Positions 8,346 through 16,689 of a stretch of DNA of 64,000 nt are shown in pieces. The DNA lies in assembly GCF_000744185.1 (NCBI RefSeq), contig NZ_JQLL01000001.1, positions 248,001-312,000 on the forward strand, given 5' to 3'. The DNA is from Carnobacterium funditum DSM 5970. GTDB lineage: Bacteria > Bacillota > Bacilli > Lactobacillales > Carnobacteriaceae. Each line of letters begins with the position of its first letter. The stretch's first letter is position 1. Made by a program: the position numbers and the translations under genes. Below the pieces are notes generated by a model. It was not told the origin of the DNA and did not search any database. It saw only the letters and a program-made list of their open reading frames with translations.

Positions 8346-9461
8346 ATGGATTTTTATGAAAAATACAACTTAAAAAAGGTAATAAATGCTAGTGGGAAGA
8401 TGACAGCACTGGGAGTTTCAAAATATTCTGAGGAAGTTGTCGATGCACAAAAATTTGGAGGCCAGCATTTTTTTGTAATGGATGAATTAGTAAAAAAAAC
8501 AGGCAAGCATATTGCAGATTTACTTAATGCAGAAGATGGGGTTATCGTATCATCTGCCTCGGCAGGACTAGCGCAATCTATTGCTGGAATAATTGGCGAG
8601 GGTAGCCATTATCACTTATATCATCCTTATACTGAAAAAATTACTAAACGAGAAATTATTATTCCTAAAGGTCATAATGTCGATTATGGAACTCCGGTAG
8701 AAGTAATGATTGAACTAGGTGGTGGAAAGGCGATTGAAGCCGGGTATGCAAATGTGTGTACTAAAGAGCAAATTGAACTAATGATTACTCCTGAAACAGC
8801 TGCTATCTTATATATTAAAAGCCATCATACAGTACAAAAAAGTATGTTGTCAATTCCAGAAGCCGTAGAAGTTGCACATAAAAATAATTTACCTCTTATT
8901 CTAGATGCTGCAGCTGAAGAGGATCTTTTTAAGTATATTGAAGCAGGGGCAGATTTAGTTATTTATAGTGGAGCGAAAGCATTAGAAGGAACTAGTTCTG
9001 GTTTAATTATTGGAAAAGAAAATTTGGTTGATTGGTCCCGTTTACAAAGTAAAGGAATTGGGAGAGCAATGAAAATTGGGAAAGAAAATATTTTAGGTTT
9101 GACTATAGCTATTGAACATTATCTAAAGCAGGGTAATGAAACAGGTGAAAGTATGAAAAGAAGATTAACGCCCTTTGTAAAACAATTAGATGGAATTTAT
9201 GGGTTATCTTGCACAATAGTACAAGACAGCGCTGGAAGAGATATTTTTCGAGCAAAAATAATAGTCCATTCAGAGTCACCTTTGAGTGCTAAACAGTTAA
9301 TAGAAAAGTTGAAGGAAGGTAAGCAAGCAATCTATACAAGAGAACACCAGGTTAATAATGGTATTATTGAATGTGATATTCGTTCAGTAAATGAAGATGA
9401 AATGACTCAGATTTTTGAGAGGATTGAAAAGATAATGAACGAATCATTAAGGAAAGAATGA
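8346..9461 (+). CDS. dgaE: DgaE-family PLP-dependent ammonia-lyase (D-glucosaminate-6-phosphate ammonia-lyase type)
   Basis: A SelA-like fold type I PLP enzyme of 371 residues. It reads very close to Salmonella DgaE: YEKYxLKxVINASG.MT.LGVS at the N-terminus, IPKGHNV, LGGG, ILYIKSHH.VQKSMLS, then LILDAAAEEDL (Asp187) and IYSGAKALEG with the PLP lysine Lys211. DgaE turns D-glucosaminate-6-phosphate into KDPG plus ammonia, and the KDPG goes to a KDPG aldolase; a suitable aldolase lies at 3476. Start: ATG 8346 sits 9 bases after GAGG (8333-8336) and matches the family N-terminus; the earlier ATG at 8331 has no usable ribosome binding site. No PTS gene adjoins it now. Confidence 0.82.
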   Translation: MDFYEKYNLKKVINASGKMTALGVSKYSEEVVDAQKFGGQHFFVMDELVKKTGKHIADLLNAEDGVIVSSASAGLAQSIAGIIGEGSHYHLYHPYTEKITKREIIIPKGHNVDYGTPVEVMIELGGGKAIEAGYANVCTKEQIELMITPETAAILYIKSHHTVQKSMLSIPEAVEVAHKNNLPLILDAAAEEDLFKYIEAGADLVIYSGAKALEGTSSGLIIGKENLVDWSRLQSKGIGRAMKIGKENILGLTIAIEHYLKQGNETGESMKRRLTPFVKQLDGIYGLSCTIVQDSAGRDIFRAKIIVHSESPLSAKQLIEKLKEGKQAIYTREHQVNNGIIECDIRSVNEDEMTQIFERIEKIMNESLRKE

Positions 9462-9591
9462 TTGCAAATAAAAATGAAGTAAAGAAGGTATACTTTCGAG
9501 AACAAGTGTATTTTGATGGAATAAATTTTCTGTTAAAATATAGTTGTTTTTTTTGGCTTTAAAATGAATTGCAAGGACTTTATTTTTTTGA

Positions 9592-9605
9592 AGATAACGC
9601 TTGCA
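9592..9605 (+). promoter_or_regulatory. cre site overlapping the rbs promoter
   Basis: AGATAACGCTTGCA matches the cre consensus at 12 of 14 positions. It overlaps a TTGCAT hexamer (9601-9606) upstream of TATAAT (9627-9632), so CcpA binding here should block polymerase. The 20-base spacer is long, so the true -35 may lie slightly downstream. Confidence 0.55.
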
Positions 9606-9635
9606 TAAAAATAAATAAGATGCTACTATAATATA

Positions 9636-9649
9636 TGTAATCGGTTACA
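9636..9649 (+). promoter_or_regulatory. RbsR operator in the rbs promoter
   Basis: TGTAATCGGTTACA is a near-perfect dyad with the central CG typical of LacI/GalR-family operators. It begins 3 bases after the TATAAT box, over the expected transcription start, and lies just upstream of rbsR, implying autorepression relieved by ribose. Confidence 0.65.
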
Positions 9650-9676
9650 CATTAAAAGAAGGATGAGGTGAATGGC

Positions 9677-10654
9677 ATGAAAACAATTAAAGACGTTGCT
9701 CACTTAGCAGGTGTATCGGTCGCTACTGTTTCAAGAGCTTTAAATAAAAGCGGGTATGTTAGTGAAAAAAGTAGCCAAAAAGTTGAAGCAGCTATCAAAG
9801 AATTGGATTTCTATCCTAATGAAGTAGCCCGTTCACTTTTCCAAAAAAAATCTAAATTAATTGGCTTACTCTTACCTGACATTTCTAATCCATTTTTCCC
9901 ACTAGTTGCTAAAGGTGTGGAAGACAAAATAAATGAAATGGGTTACAATTTAATTTTAGGCAATGTTCAAGAAAATCGATCAAAAGAAACAGAGTACATA
10001 CGCGCTTTTGCCCAAAATAATGTAGCTGGGGTATTGTCTGCTGTTGAAAGTAGTTCCAATGATTTAAAAAATATGCCTTTTGTTATGTTGGATAGAGTAA
10101 CTTCAGATAAAGAATATTCGGTTCATTCTGATGATTACCAAGGTGGTATGTTAGCTGCAACAGCAGTAAGTGAAAGAAGTCCCGGTCAAGTTGTTGTAAT
10201 GGTTGGACCAAGATCGATTTCAAATTCACTGGTTCGTTTAGCAGGAAGTGTGAAAGTATTAGAAGAAAATCAACTGTCGTATCAGTTGTTTGAGACAGAG
10301 TCTTTTCAATTTGATTCAGCTCAAAAGGCGGCTTATCAACTATTTGAAACATTTCCTGATGTGGCTAGCATTATTGCATCAAATGATATCCATGCTTTGT
10401 CTGTTATGCGTGAAGCTATTCGTAGAGGTCTAACTATCCCAACAGATGTGCAAGTTGTTGGATACGATGATAATCCTTATAGCAAACTGATGTATCCTAG
10501 TTTATCAACTATTGCACAACCAGCTTATCAAATTGGTTATAAAGGTGCTGAAATATTGTGTAACCGCATAGCAGGATTGAAAATAAAAGAAAAAAATATT
10601 CAATTACCAGTAGAACTTGCAATAAGAGAATCTTTAAGAAAGAAGGAAAAATAA
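9677..10654 (+). CDS. rbsR: Ribose operon repressor, LacI/GalR family
   Basis: 325 residues: an N-terminal LacI helix-turn-helix (MKTIKDVAHLAGVSVATVSRAL), the hinge helix PNEVARSLF, then a periplasmic-binding-protein-like effector domain starting IGLLLPDISNPFFP and ending in VVGYDDNPYSKLMYPSLSTI. It is the first gene of the ribose operon; its stop overlaps the rbsK start by one base. I chose ATG 9677, which begins the conserved MKTIKDVA and lies 6 bases after AGGTG; an in-frame GTG at 9668 would add three residues. The effector is inferred from the neighbours. Confidence 0.9.
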   Translation: MKTIKDVAHLAGVSVATVSRALNKSGYVSEKSSQKVEAAIKELDFYPNEVARSLFQKKSKLIGLLLPDISNPFFPLVAKGVEDKINEMGYNLILGNVQENRSKETEYIRAFAQNNVAGVLSAVESSSNDLKNMPFVMLDRVTSDKEYSVHSDDYQGGMLAATAVSERSPGQVVVMVGPRSISNSLVRLAGSVKVLEENQLSYQLFETESFQFDSAQKAAYQLFETFPDVASIIASNDIHALSVMREAIRRGLTIPTDVQVVGYDDNPYSKLMYPSLSTIAQPAYQIGYKGAEILCNRIAGLKIKEKNIQLPVELAIRESLRKKEK

Positions 10655-11559
10655 TGAGCAAAATAACCGTTGTTGGTAGTCTTTCAACAGACTTTGTTGT
10701 TAGTGCAACTAAAAGACCTGAGGTGGGTGAAACAATCGTTGGAGATGGTTTTACTACAACATTTGGTGGAAAGGGCGCTAACCAAGCAGTCGCTACTGCC
10801 CGATTAGGTGGGCAAGTAAATATGATTGGAACAGTTGGTTCAGATAGATTTGGAAAAGAAATGTTGATTAACTTAAAAAATAATGGAATCAATACGAGCA
10901 ATGTGGAATCGGTTACACATTTGCCTTCTGGCTCAGCTCACATTACGGTTGTCAATGGAGATAACAGTATCATCTATATTCCAGGAGCTAATGACGAGAT
11001 AACTAAAAATCAAATAAAAAAAGCTTTCCCGGTTATTCATTCTAGTGATGTTGTGATTATACAAAATGAAACACCTTTAGAAATCATTGAAACTGTTATC
11101 CAAACTTGTTTTGAAAAAGGGATTAAAACCATTTATAATCCAGCACCTGCCAAAAAGATTGAGCGAGAATTAATAGAAAAGGTAAGCTATTTCACGCCAA
11201 ATGAATCAGAATACAAGTTGCTTTTTCCAGAATTGAGTTTATCTGAAGGAATGAAGAAATACCCAAACAAATTAATCGTAACGATGGGATCTAAAGGAGT
11301 TTACTTTAATGATGGTGAAAAAGAAGTTCACGTTTCATCGTATAAAGTCAAACCGCTAGATACAACAGGAGCAGGCGATACATTTAACGGAGCTTTTGGC
11401 GTAGCGTTGACATCAGGGTTGGATATGATAGCTAGTATACGATTTGGTAATTTAGCTGCAGCGATGTCCATTCAAAAATTTGGTGCTCAAAGTGGCATGC
11501 CGACACTATCAGAAATGAAAGAGAGTGAATATTATGAAAAAGAATGGCACATTAAATAG
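10654..11559 (+). CDS. rbsK: Ribokinase
   Basis: PfkB-family kinase of 301 residues that phosphorylates ribose to ribose-5-phosphate. The N-terminal substrate motif GGKGANQA (38-45), the NPAPA block (162-166) and the C-terminal anion-hole motif DTTGAGDTFNGAF with the catalytic base Asp242 are all present. The ATG shares its first base with the rbsR stop codon (TAATG), so the two are translationally coupled. A 15-base copy of the rbs operator region lies inside the gene at 10907-10921. Confidence 0.93.
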   Translation: MSKITVVGSLSTDFVVSATKRPEVGETIVGDGFTTTFGGKGANQAVATARLGGQVNMIGTVGSDRFGKEMLINLKNNGINTSNVESVTHLPSGSAHITVVNGDNSIIYIPGANDEITKNQIKKAFPVIHSSDVVIIQNETPLEIIETVIQTCFEKGIKTIYNPAPAKKIERELIEKVSYFTPNESEYKLLFPELSLSEGMKKYPNKLIVTMGSKGVYFNDGEKEVHVSSYKVKPLDTTGAGDTFNGAFGVALTSGLDMIASIRFGNLAAAMSIQKFGAQSGMPTLSEMKESEYYEKEWHIK

Positions 11560-11929
11560 CGAGATTGCTAAAATATTAGCTGATTTAGGTCATACAGATC
11601 AAATTGTGATTGCGGATGCAGGATTGCCAATACCGGCAGGAGTGAAGAAAATTGATTTAGCTTTAACGTTAAATGACCCTCCTTTCCAAAAACTATTAGA
11701 TATCTTAATCGAAGAAATGGTCATTGAAGAAGTCATTTTAGCAAGTGAAATCAAGTTAGCAAACCCAGAACAGTTGAAATTGATTGAAGATAAATTACCA
11801 AAAGAAAGGATACATTATATTAGTCATGAACAATTCAAGAAAAAAACAACTCATACGCAAGCTATTATTAGAACAGGCGAAGCGACACCCTATTCCAATA
11901 TTATCTTACAATCGGGAGTGCTATTCTAG
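11534..11929 (+). CDS. rbsD: D-ribose pyranase
   Basis: 131 residues, the full length of RbsD, which interconverts the pyranose and furanose forms of ribose so that ribokinase can use it. MKKNGTLNSEIAKILADLGHTD contains the conserved catalytic histidine of the GHTD motif, and VIADAGLPIP follows. I chose ATG 11534 because the family starts MKKNG; a GTG at 11525 would add three residues. The start lies inside the 3' end of rbsK (26-base overlap). Confidence 0.92.
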   Translation: MKKNGTLNSEIAKILADLGHTDQIVIADAGLPIPAGVKKIDLALTLNDPPFQKLLDILIEEMVIEEVILASEIKLANPEQLKLIEDKLPKERIHYISHEQFKKKTTHTQAIIRTGEATPYSNIILQSGVLF

Positions 11930-11940
11930 GAGGTAAAAAA

Positions 11941-13422
11941 ATGGATGTTACAATGAAAGGAATTACAAAAAGTTTCGGTACTAACTCCGTTCTTAAAGGC
12001 GTTAATATCCAATTAAATGGGGGGAAAATCCATGCATTAATGGGAGAAAACGGAGCTGGAAAATCGACCTTAATGAATATTTTAACCGGTATGCACAAAT
12101 ATGATGCTGGTGAGATCCTAATAGATGGAAAAGAAACGTTATATGATAACCCTAAAGAAGCTGAAGAACACGGTGTTAGTTTTATCCATCAAGAAATGAA
12201 CACGTGGCCTCAAATGACCGTCGTAGAAAACTTGTTTATTGGAAAAGAAGTGAAGAATAAAGTTGGTTGGTTAAACAAAAAAGAAATGGAAAAAAGAGCG
12301 AAAGATATTTTTGATGATCTAGGCATTACGATTGATTTAAATTTAGAAGTTCAATCGTTATCGGTAGGACAACAGCAAATGATTGAAATCGCAAAAGCAC
12401 TGATGACGAATGCAAAAGTATTGATTATGGATGAACCAACAGCCGCATTGACAGAAAGAGAAATTGAAGTGTTATTTAAAATTATTTTAACCTTAAAGAA
12501 AAAAGGCGTAGCCATTATTTATATCTCTCACAGAATGGAAGAAATTTTTAAAATAAGCGACTCAATCACGGTGATGCGAGATGGTGTATCAATCGATACG
12601 ACAAAAACAAAAGAAACGACTGTTGATGAAGTTGTTCGCAAAATGGTTGGACGCGACTTAGCTGATTATTATCCTGAAAAGAATTCAAAAATAGGAGATA
12701 TTATTTTTGAAGGAAGGCAACTATCAAATAAAGGGGTATTTAAAAATGTTTCATTCAGCGTTCATCAGGGTGAAATTATTGGATTCTCAGGACTGATGGG
12801 ATCAGGTCGGACCGAAATGATGCGGGCAATATTTGGAATTGATGAATTGGAAGAAGGAGAAGTTTATTTAGAAAACAAACTGCTTAAAATCAAAACCCCA
12901 AGTGATGCTATTCATGAAGGAATTGGATTTTTAACAGAAAACCGGAAAGATGAAGGATTAATTTTAGATTACTCTATCAGAGAAAACATTTCATTGCCTT
13001 CAATAGATGGTTTTAAAAAGAAAGGTATCATTGATGAAGTGGCTGAAAAAGATTTTGTTGAATTATTAATGAAACGATTAAATGTTAAAGCGCAATCTGC
13101 TGAATTAGCTGTTTCAAATCTATCGGGTGGGAATCAACAAAAAGTCGTTCTTGCAAAATGGATTGGGATTGGATCAAAAGTTCTCATTCTAGACGAACCT
13201 ACCAGAGGAGTAGACGTTGGAGCGAAACGTGAGATTTATCAATTGATGAACGAATTAACCGATCGAGGTGTGGCTATCATAATGGTTTCGAGTGACTTAC
13301 CTGAAATTTTGGGTGTCAGTGATCGAGTCATTGTGGTCCATGAAGGCACCATTGCTGGTGAATTTGATAGAACTGAAGCAACCGAAGAAAAAATTATGAG
13401 TCTTGCTACTGGAGGATATTAA
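11941..13422 (+). CDS. rbsA: Ribose ABC transporter ATP-binding protein
   Basis: 493 residues with two ABC domains, as in all RbsA/XylG proteins. The first half has Walker A GENGAGKST (35-43), the signature LSVGQQQ and Walker B VLIMDEPTAAL. The second half has a degenerate Walker A, GLMGSGRTE, the signature LSGGNQQK and VLILDEPTRGVDVG. Only the first site is expected to be fully catalytic, as is normal in this family. ATG 11941 follows AGGAGG by 7 bases. It energises RbsC, the next gene. Confidence 0.94.
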   Translation: MDVTMKGITKSFGTNSVLKGVNIQLNGGKIHALMGENGAGKSTLMNILTGMHKYDAGEILIDGKETLYDNPKEAEEHGVSFIHQEMNTWPQMTVVENLFIGKEVKNKVGWLNKKEMEKRAKDIFDDLGITIDLNLEVQSLSVGQQQMIEIAKALMTNAKVLIMDEPTAALTEREIEVLFKIILTLKKKGVAIIYISHRMEEIFKISDSITVMRDGVSIDTTKTKETTVDEVVRKMVGRDLADYYPEKNSKIGDIIFEGRQLSNKGVFKNVSFSVHQGEIIGFSGLMGSGRTEMMRAIFGIDELEEGEVYLENKLLKIKTPSDAIHEGIGFLTENRKDEGLILDYSIRENISLPSIDGFKKKGIIDEVAEKDFVELLMKRLNVKAQSAELAVSNLSGGNQQKVVLAKWIGIGSKVLILDEPTRGVDVGAKREIYQLMNELTDRGVAIIMVSSDLPEILGVSDRVIVVHEGTIAGEFDRTEATEEKIMSLATGGY

Positions 13423-13423
13423 T

Positions 13424-14401
13424 ATGGAATCAGATACGAAAAAATTGAAATTAGCTGAACAAAAAAAATCGAGAAAAGAATTGATAGAAAAGTTAGGTCC
13501 CTTATTAGCTTTGGTAGTATTGGTTATTTTTGTAACCATACTAAATCCGGGTTTTGTAGCACCAAATAATTTGCTGAACTTATTAAGACAAGTTTCAACT
13601 AATGCCTTAATTGCTTTTGGGATGACTTTTGTCATTTTGACTGGTGGTATAGATTTATCTGTAGGTTCAACTTTAGCTTTAAGTAGTGCCTTAATGGCAG
13701 GAGGGATTGTAGCAGGTTTAGATCCCTTATTCGCAATGGTATTAGCTGTTATCGCTGGTGGTATGCTGGGAGGATTTAACGGATTATTAATCACAAAAGG
13801 AAAGATGGCACCATTCATTGCTACATTAGCAACGATGACAATCTTCAGGGGAGCGACGTTAGTCTTTACAAACGGAAATCCGATTACTGGAATTGGTGAC
13901 AGCTTTATCTTTAAATTTATCGGACGTGGTTACCTATTTGGTATTCCTTTCCCGGTTGTGTTAATGCTCATTTGTTTTGCCGTGTTGTATATCCTATTAC
14001 ACAAAATGACATTTGGTAGAAAAGTATTTGCAATAGGTGGAAATGAAAAAGCAGCCTTTATCGCTGGTATAAAGAGTGACCGTATTAAAATAGCTATCTA
14101 TGCTATTTCAGGAATGATGGCAGCTGTAGCAGGTATCATTATTACTTCAAGATTGAATTCAGCTCAACCAACTGCTGGTCAATCTTATGAAATGGACGCC
14201 ATTGCTTCCGTTGTATTAGGCGGAACAAGTCTTTCAGGAGGACGTGGCAGAATTGTTGGAACCTTAATCGGGGCATTGATTATGGGGACATTAAATAATG
14301 GGTTAAATTTGCTAGGTGTATCTAGCTTTTATCAACAAATCGTTAAAGGAATCGTCATTATCATCGCAGTATTATTGGATAGAAAAAATAAAAAATTGTA
14401 G
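13424..14401 (+). CDS. rbsC: Ribose ABC transporter permease
   Basis: 325 residues with multiple hydrophobic helices and the BPD_transp_2 signatures TGGIDLSVGS and GGTSLSGGRGRIVGTLIGALIMGTL. It forms the membrane channel with RbsA. The start is ATG 13424, 8 bases after GGAGG (13411-13415); that ribosome binding site lies inside the last codons of rbsA, whose stop ends one base earlier, so the pair is translationally coupled. Confidence 0.94.
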   Translation: MESDTKKLKLAEQKKSRKELIEKLGPLLALVVLVIFVTILNPGFVAPNNLLNLLRQVSTNALIAFGMTFVILTGGIDLSVGSTLALSSALMAGGIVAGLDPLFAMVLAVIAGGMLGGFNGLLITKGKMAPFIATLATMTIFRGATLVFTNGNPITGIGDSFIFKFIGRGYLFGIPFPVVLMLICFAVLYILLHKMTFGRKVFAIGGNEKAAFIAGIKSDRIKIAIYAISGMMAAVAGIIITSRLNSAQPTAGQSYEMDAIASVVLGGTSLSGGRGRIVGTLIGALIMGTLNNGLNLLGVSSFYQQIVKGIVIIIAVLLDRKNKKL

Positions 14402-14413
14402 GAGGAAAAGATC

Positions 14414-15349
14414 ATGAAAAAAATTATTGGATTTGCAGCAGCGGCGGTATTATTTTTAGGTGGATGTGGCAGTGCTACTTTAGAGGGAGACAACCAGGGT
14501 TCAGGTGTTGTTGAAGAAAAAGAAGCCAAAGATTTGGTAGTCGGTGTGTCTTTATCAACATTGAATAATCCATTCTTTATCTCAGTAAAAGAAGGTATTG
14601 TAAATTTGGCTGAAGAAAAAGAATCAGAAGTAAAAGTTTTAGATGCTCAAGATGATACTTCTAAACAAAGTAATGATATCGATGATTTAATTCAACAAGG
14701 AGTTGATATCTTATTGATTAACCCAGTTGATTCAGCTGCTATTGCTCCAGCTGTTGAGGCGGCAAATGGTGCGGGTATTCCAGTTATAACAATCGACCGC
14801 TCAAGTGAAGGTGGAGACGTGATAACATTAGTTGCTTCAGATAATGTAGAAGGTGGCAAATTGGCTGCACAATATATTGAAGAAATTTCTGGAGAAAATG
14901 CAAAAGTTGCTGAACTTGAGGGAATCCCCGGCGCTTCTGCTACAAATGAACGTGGTAAAGGGTTCGATGATTACGCTAAAGATAAACTAGATGTTGTAGA
15001 CAAACAAACTGCTAGCTTTGATCGTGCTAAAGGGTTAACGGTTATGGAGAATATGCTTCAAGCAAACCCAGAAATTGAAGCTGTATTTGCTCAAAATGAC
15101 GAAATGGCCTTAGGTGCAATCCAAGCAATCCAGGCAGCAGGCAAAACAGGTGAAATTCAAGTTGTTGGTTTTGATGGAACAGATGATGGATTAGCTGCAC
15201 TTGAAACTGGAAAATTGAGTGCAACGGTAGCACAACAACCTGAAGAAATGGGTAAATTAGCTATGCAAGCAGCATTTGATCATTTTGCTGGTAAAGAAGT
15301 TGAAAAATCAATTGCTTCACCACTAGAATTAATCAAAAGTGACAAATAA
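14414..15349 (+). CDS. rbsB: Ribose-binding lipoprotein of the ABC transporter
   Basis: 311 residues. A lipoprotein signal peptide with lipobox FLGGC (Cys18) anchors it to the outer face of the membrane. The mature domain is a type I periplasmic-binding fold: VGVSLSTLNNPFF, LINPVDS, TIDRSS and VVGFDGTDDG. It captures ribose for RbsA-RbsC. It is the last gene of the operon and is followed by the hairpin at 15410-15454. Confidence 0.93.
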   Translation: MKKIIGFAAAAVLFLGGCGSATLEGDNQGSGVVEEKEAKDLVVGVSLSTLNNPFFISVKEGIVNLAEEKESEVKVLDAQDDTSKQSNDIDDLIQQGVDILLINPVDSAAIAPAVEAANGAGIPVITIDRSSEGGDVITLVASDNVEGGKLAAQYIEEISGENAKVAELEGIPGASATNERGKGFDDYAKDKLDVVDKQTASFDRAKGLTVMENMLQANPEIEAVFAQNDEMALGAIQAIQAAGKTGEIQVVGFDGTDDGLAALETGKLSATVAQQPEEMGKLAMQAAFDHFAGKEVEKSIASPLELIKSDK

Positions 15350-15409
15350 AAAAATCGAATGTACGTATAGAGAAACTAACGATTAATGAGTAATCTAGAC
15401 AAAAAATGA

Positions 15410-15454
15410 ACAAAAAACAGTATGAGCCTCTAAAAAGCTTAGACTGTTTTTTGT
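15410..15454 (+). terminator. Terminator of the rbs operon
   Basis: ACAAAAAACAGT (15410-15421) is exactly complementary to ACTGTTTTTTGT (15443-15454), with a partly paired inner region. It overlaps the first codons of an apparent open frame starting at 15406, which argues against that start being used. Confidence 0.75.
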
Positions 15455-15474
15455 GCTCGTTAACGGTTAGCTTA

Positions 15475-15835
15475 GTCTATCGTATAATGGAACGCATAGG
15501 TTTAGAATGTTTAGCAGAAGATAGTCCTTTCTTCTTAGAAATTATGAAGTATGAAACAACTGCTTACTCTAAGGAACAAAGCGAAGGGAGAGAGTTGCCG
15601 CTTATCTTTTTAAGCGTTGGCATTTCAGCTAAATTATTCCAAGACACATTAAGGTTTGCAAAAGAAGCAGGATCAACATTTAATGGCGTTTTATGTGTTC
15701 GTGCCATTTGGTCAGAAGGTGTTACTCCTTATGTAATAACAGGAGAAGAAAAAGATCTTGAATGGTTGGAAACCAATCGGCAAACAGAACAGTGAAGCAT
15801 TAAATGCTGTTTTGAAAACAACCGCATCATCTTAG
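15475..15835 (+). pseudogene. lacD: lacD (tagatose-1,6-bisphosphate aldolase) fragment with internal deletion and frameshift
   Basis: The text YRIMERIGLECLAEDSPFF corresponds to the middle of LacD. It jumps directly to YSKEQ...LPLIFLSVGISAKLFQ and FAKEAGSTFNGVLC near the C-terminus. About 60 residues between are missing, including the segment with the Schiff-base lysine (KVEVPV region), and the first 150 or so residues are absent. Near 15780 the frame changes, and SEALNAVLKTTASS, matching the LacD tail, continues in another frame to TAG 15833-15835. The fragment cannot be an active aldolase. An unbroken frame from 15406 to 15795 exists but starts inside the rbs terminator. Confidence 0.75.
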
Positions 15836-15865
15836 TACGACAAAGTAACGAGCTAATGTAACTGG

Positions 15866-15900
15866 AAAAAGTATTCTCACTTTTGTGAGAATACTTTTTT
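15866..15900 (+). terminator. Rho-independent terminator after the lacD fragment
   Basis: AGTATTCTCAC and GTGAGAATACT form an 11-bp stem with a TTTT loop, preceded by an A run and followed by TTTTTT. It is probably the original terminator of the lost lac (tagatose) operon. Confidence 0.85.
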
Positions 15901-16090
15901 TATTGATTGATTTAAGTAGCACTAGCTTTTTATGTTCGAATTTTAGAATAATAATGAGTGGGAATAGTGTGATTAATGAATCAAAAGCTTGATTTATCAA
16001 TGAAGTGAAAGCTTGTGTACATTTTTTTGTCACAATTGAATAGAATTCAAATAGAATGAAATGTTGAAGTTATCAAATAAAAAATGTTGG

Positions 16091-16099
16091 TGTTATACT
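16091..16099 (+). promoter_or_regulatory. Extended -10 promoter candidate for the exopolysaccharide operon
   Basis: TGTTATACT is an extended -10 (TGnTATAAT type). It lies about 590 bases upstream of the first eps gene, with no gene in between, so it would produce a very long untranslated leader. No good -35 is visible at 17 bases. Confidence 0.4.
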
Positions 16100-16689
16100 A
16101 AATTCAGGTCAAGCATTGCACTCACATCAGTTGGTAGGCTCCCTATCTTAAATCTGATAGCAAAGTTTCCTAAGATTTACTTCTAAAATCCTTCTCCGTT
16201 TCGAAAATTTCCTTCCTAAATTAATCATTCGATTAACTTAACCCATCAAAAAAAAGACAGACTGATAATAGAGCATGTTTATTTAGTGGCAATAAATTAT
16301 CCTGTTTTAATGAAAAGTTTCTACCTTTATTTAGTTTACCCCATTAGTAAATACTCTTTAGAAAATAAGCTAGAAGATTCTCTACACCTCTCACAAAGTT
16401 ATCCCCCCTTAAAAAAATGTTTCTGTTGAACCCGGAAATACACCCTCACACACAATCTTCTAAAGAGTATTTGCTATATTAAATAATACTACCCCCAGAT
16501 ACATTTCAATATAATCTACCCTATTTTTTCCTTTTTTTATCTAGTTTAATTCTTAAACAAAAGTCATATTTTTATTACTTAAAGTTTGTTCGTTTTAAAA
16601 AAAATGTGCTTATGTTTATTTTATGTACTCTTTTTTGCAATTAGTTGATAGTTTAATGATTTTAATTATATTAACAGGAGGACGTTATA
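16100..16689 (+). other. Long non-coding leader upstream of the exopolysaccharide cluster
   Basis: No gene is supported here; the short frame starting near 16623 overlaps the first eps gene out of phase. The sequence has several self-complementary pieces: CTATC/GATAG (16143-16160), TAAATCT/AGATTTA (16149-16179), and the 18-base inverted repeat at 16346-16475. C-rich patches (CCCCCC near 16405) are unusual for this genome. It may act as a regulatory leader RNA. Confidence 0.45.
16346..16475. repeat. 130-bp segment bounded by an 18-base inverted repeat
   Basis: AGTAAATACTCTTTAGAA (16346-16363) and TTCTAAAGAGTATTTGCT (16458-16475) are complementary at 17 of 18 positions and enclose 94 bases. 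No clear target-site duplication flanks them. Either a long-range stem in the eps leader RNA or a small MITE-like element. Confidence 0.7.

Noticed and set aside
9555-9572. Second sigma-54 promoter upstream of rbsR
   Set aside because: GG and GC are 16 bases apart instead of 12, so the helical phase is wrong.
13297-13818. 173-codon open frame on the minus strand
   Set aside because: It lies entirely across rbsA and rbsC on the opposite strand, with Pro/Ala/Lys-biased text and no ribosome binding site.
15406-15474. Start of the 129-codon open frame as a real gene
   Set aside because: The first codons are the arm of the rbs terminator hairpin and there is no ribosome binding site; homology to LacD begins only at about 15475.
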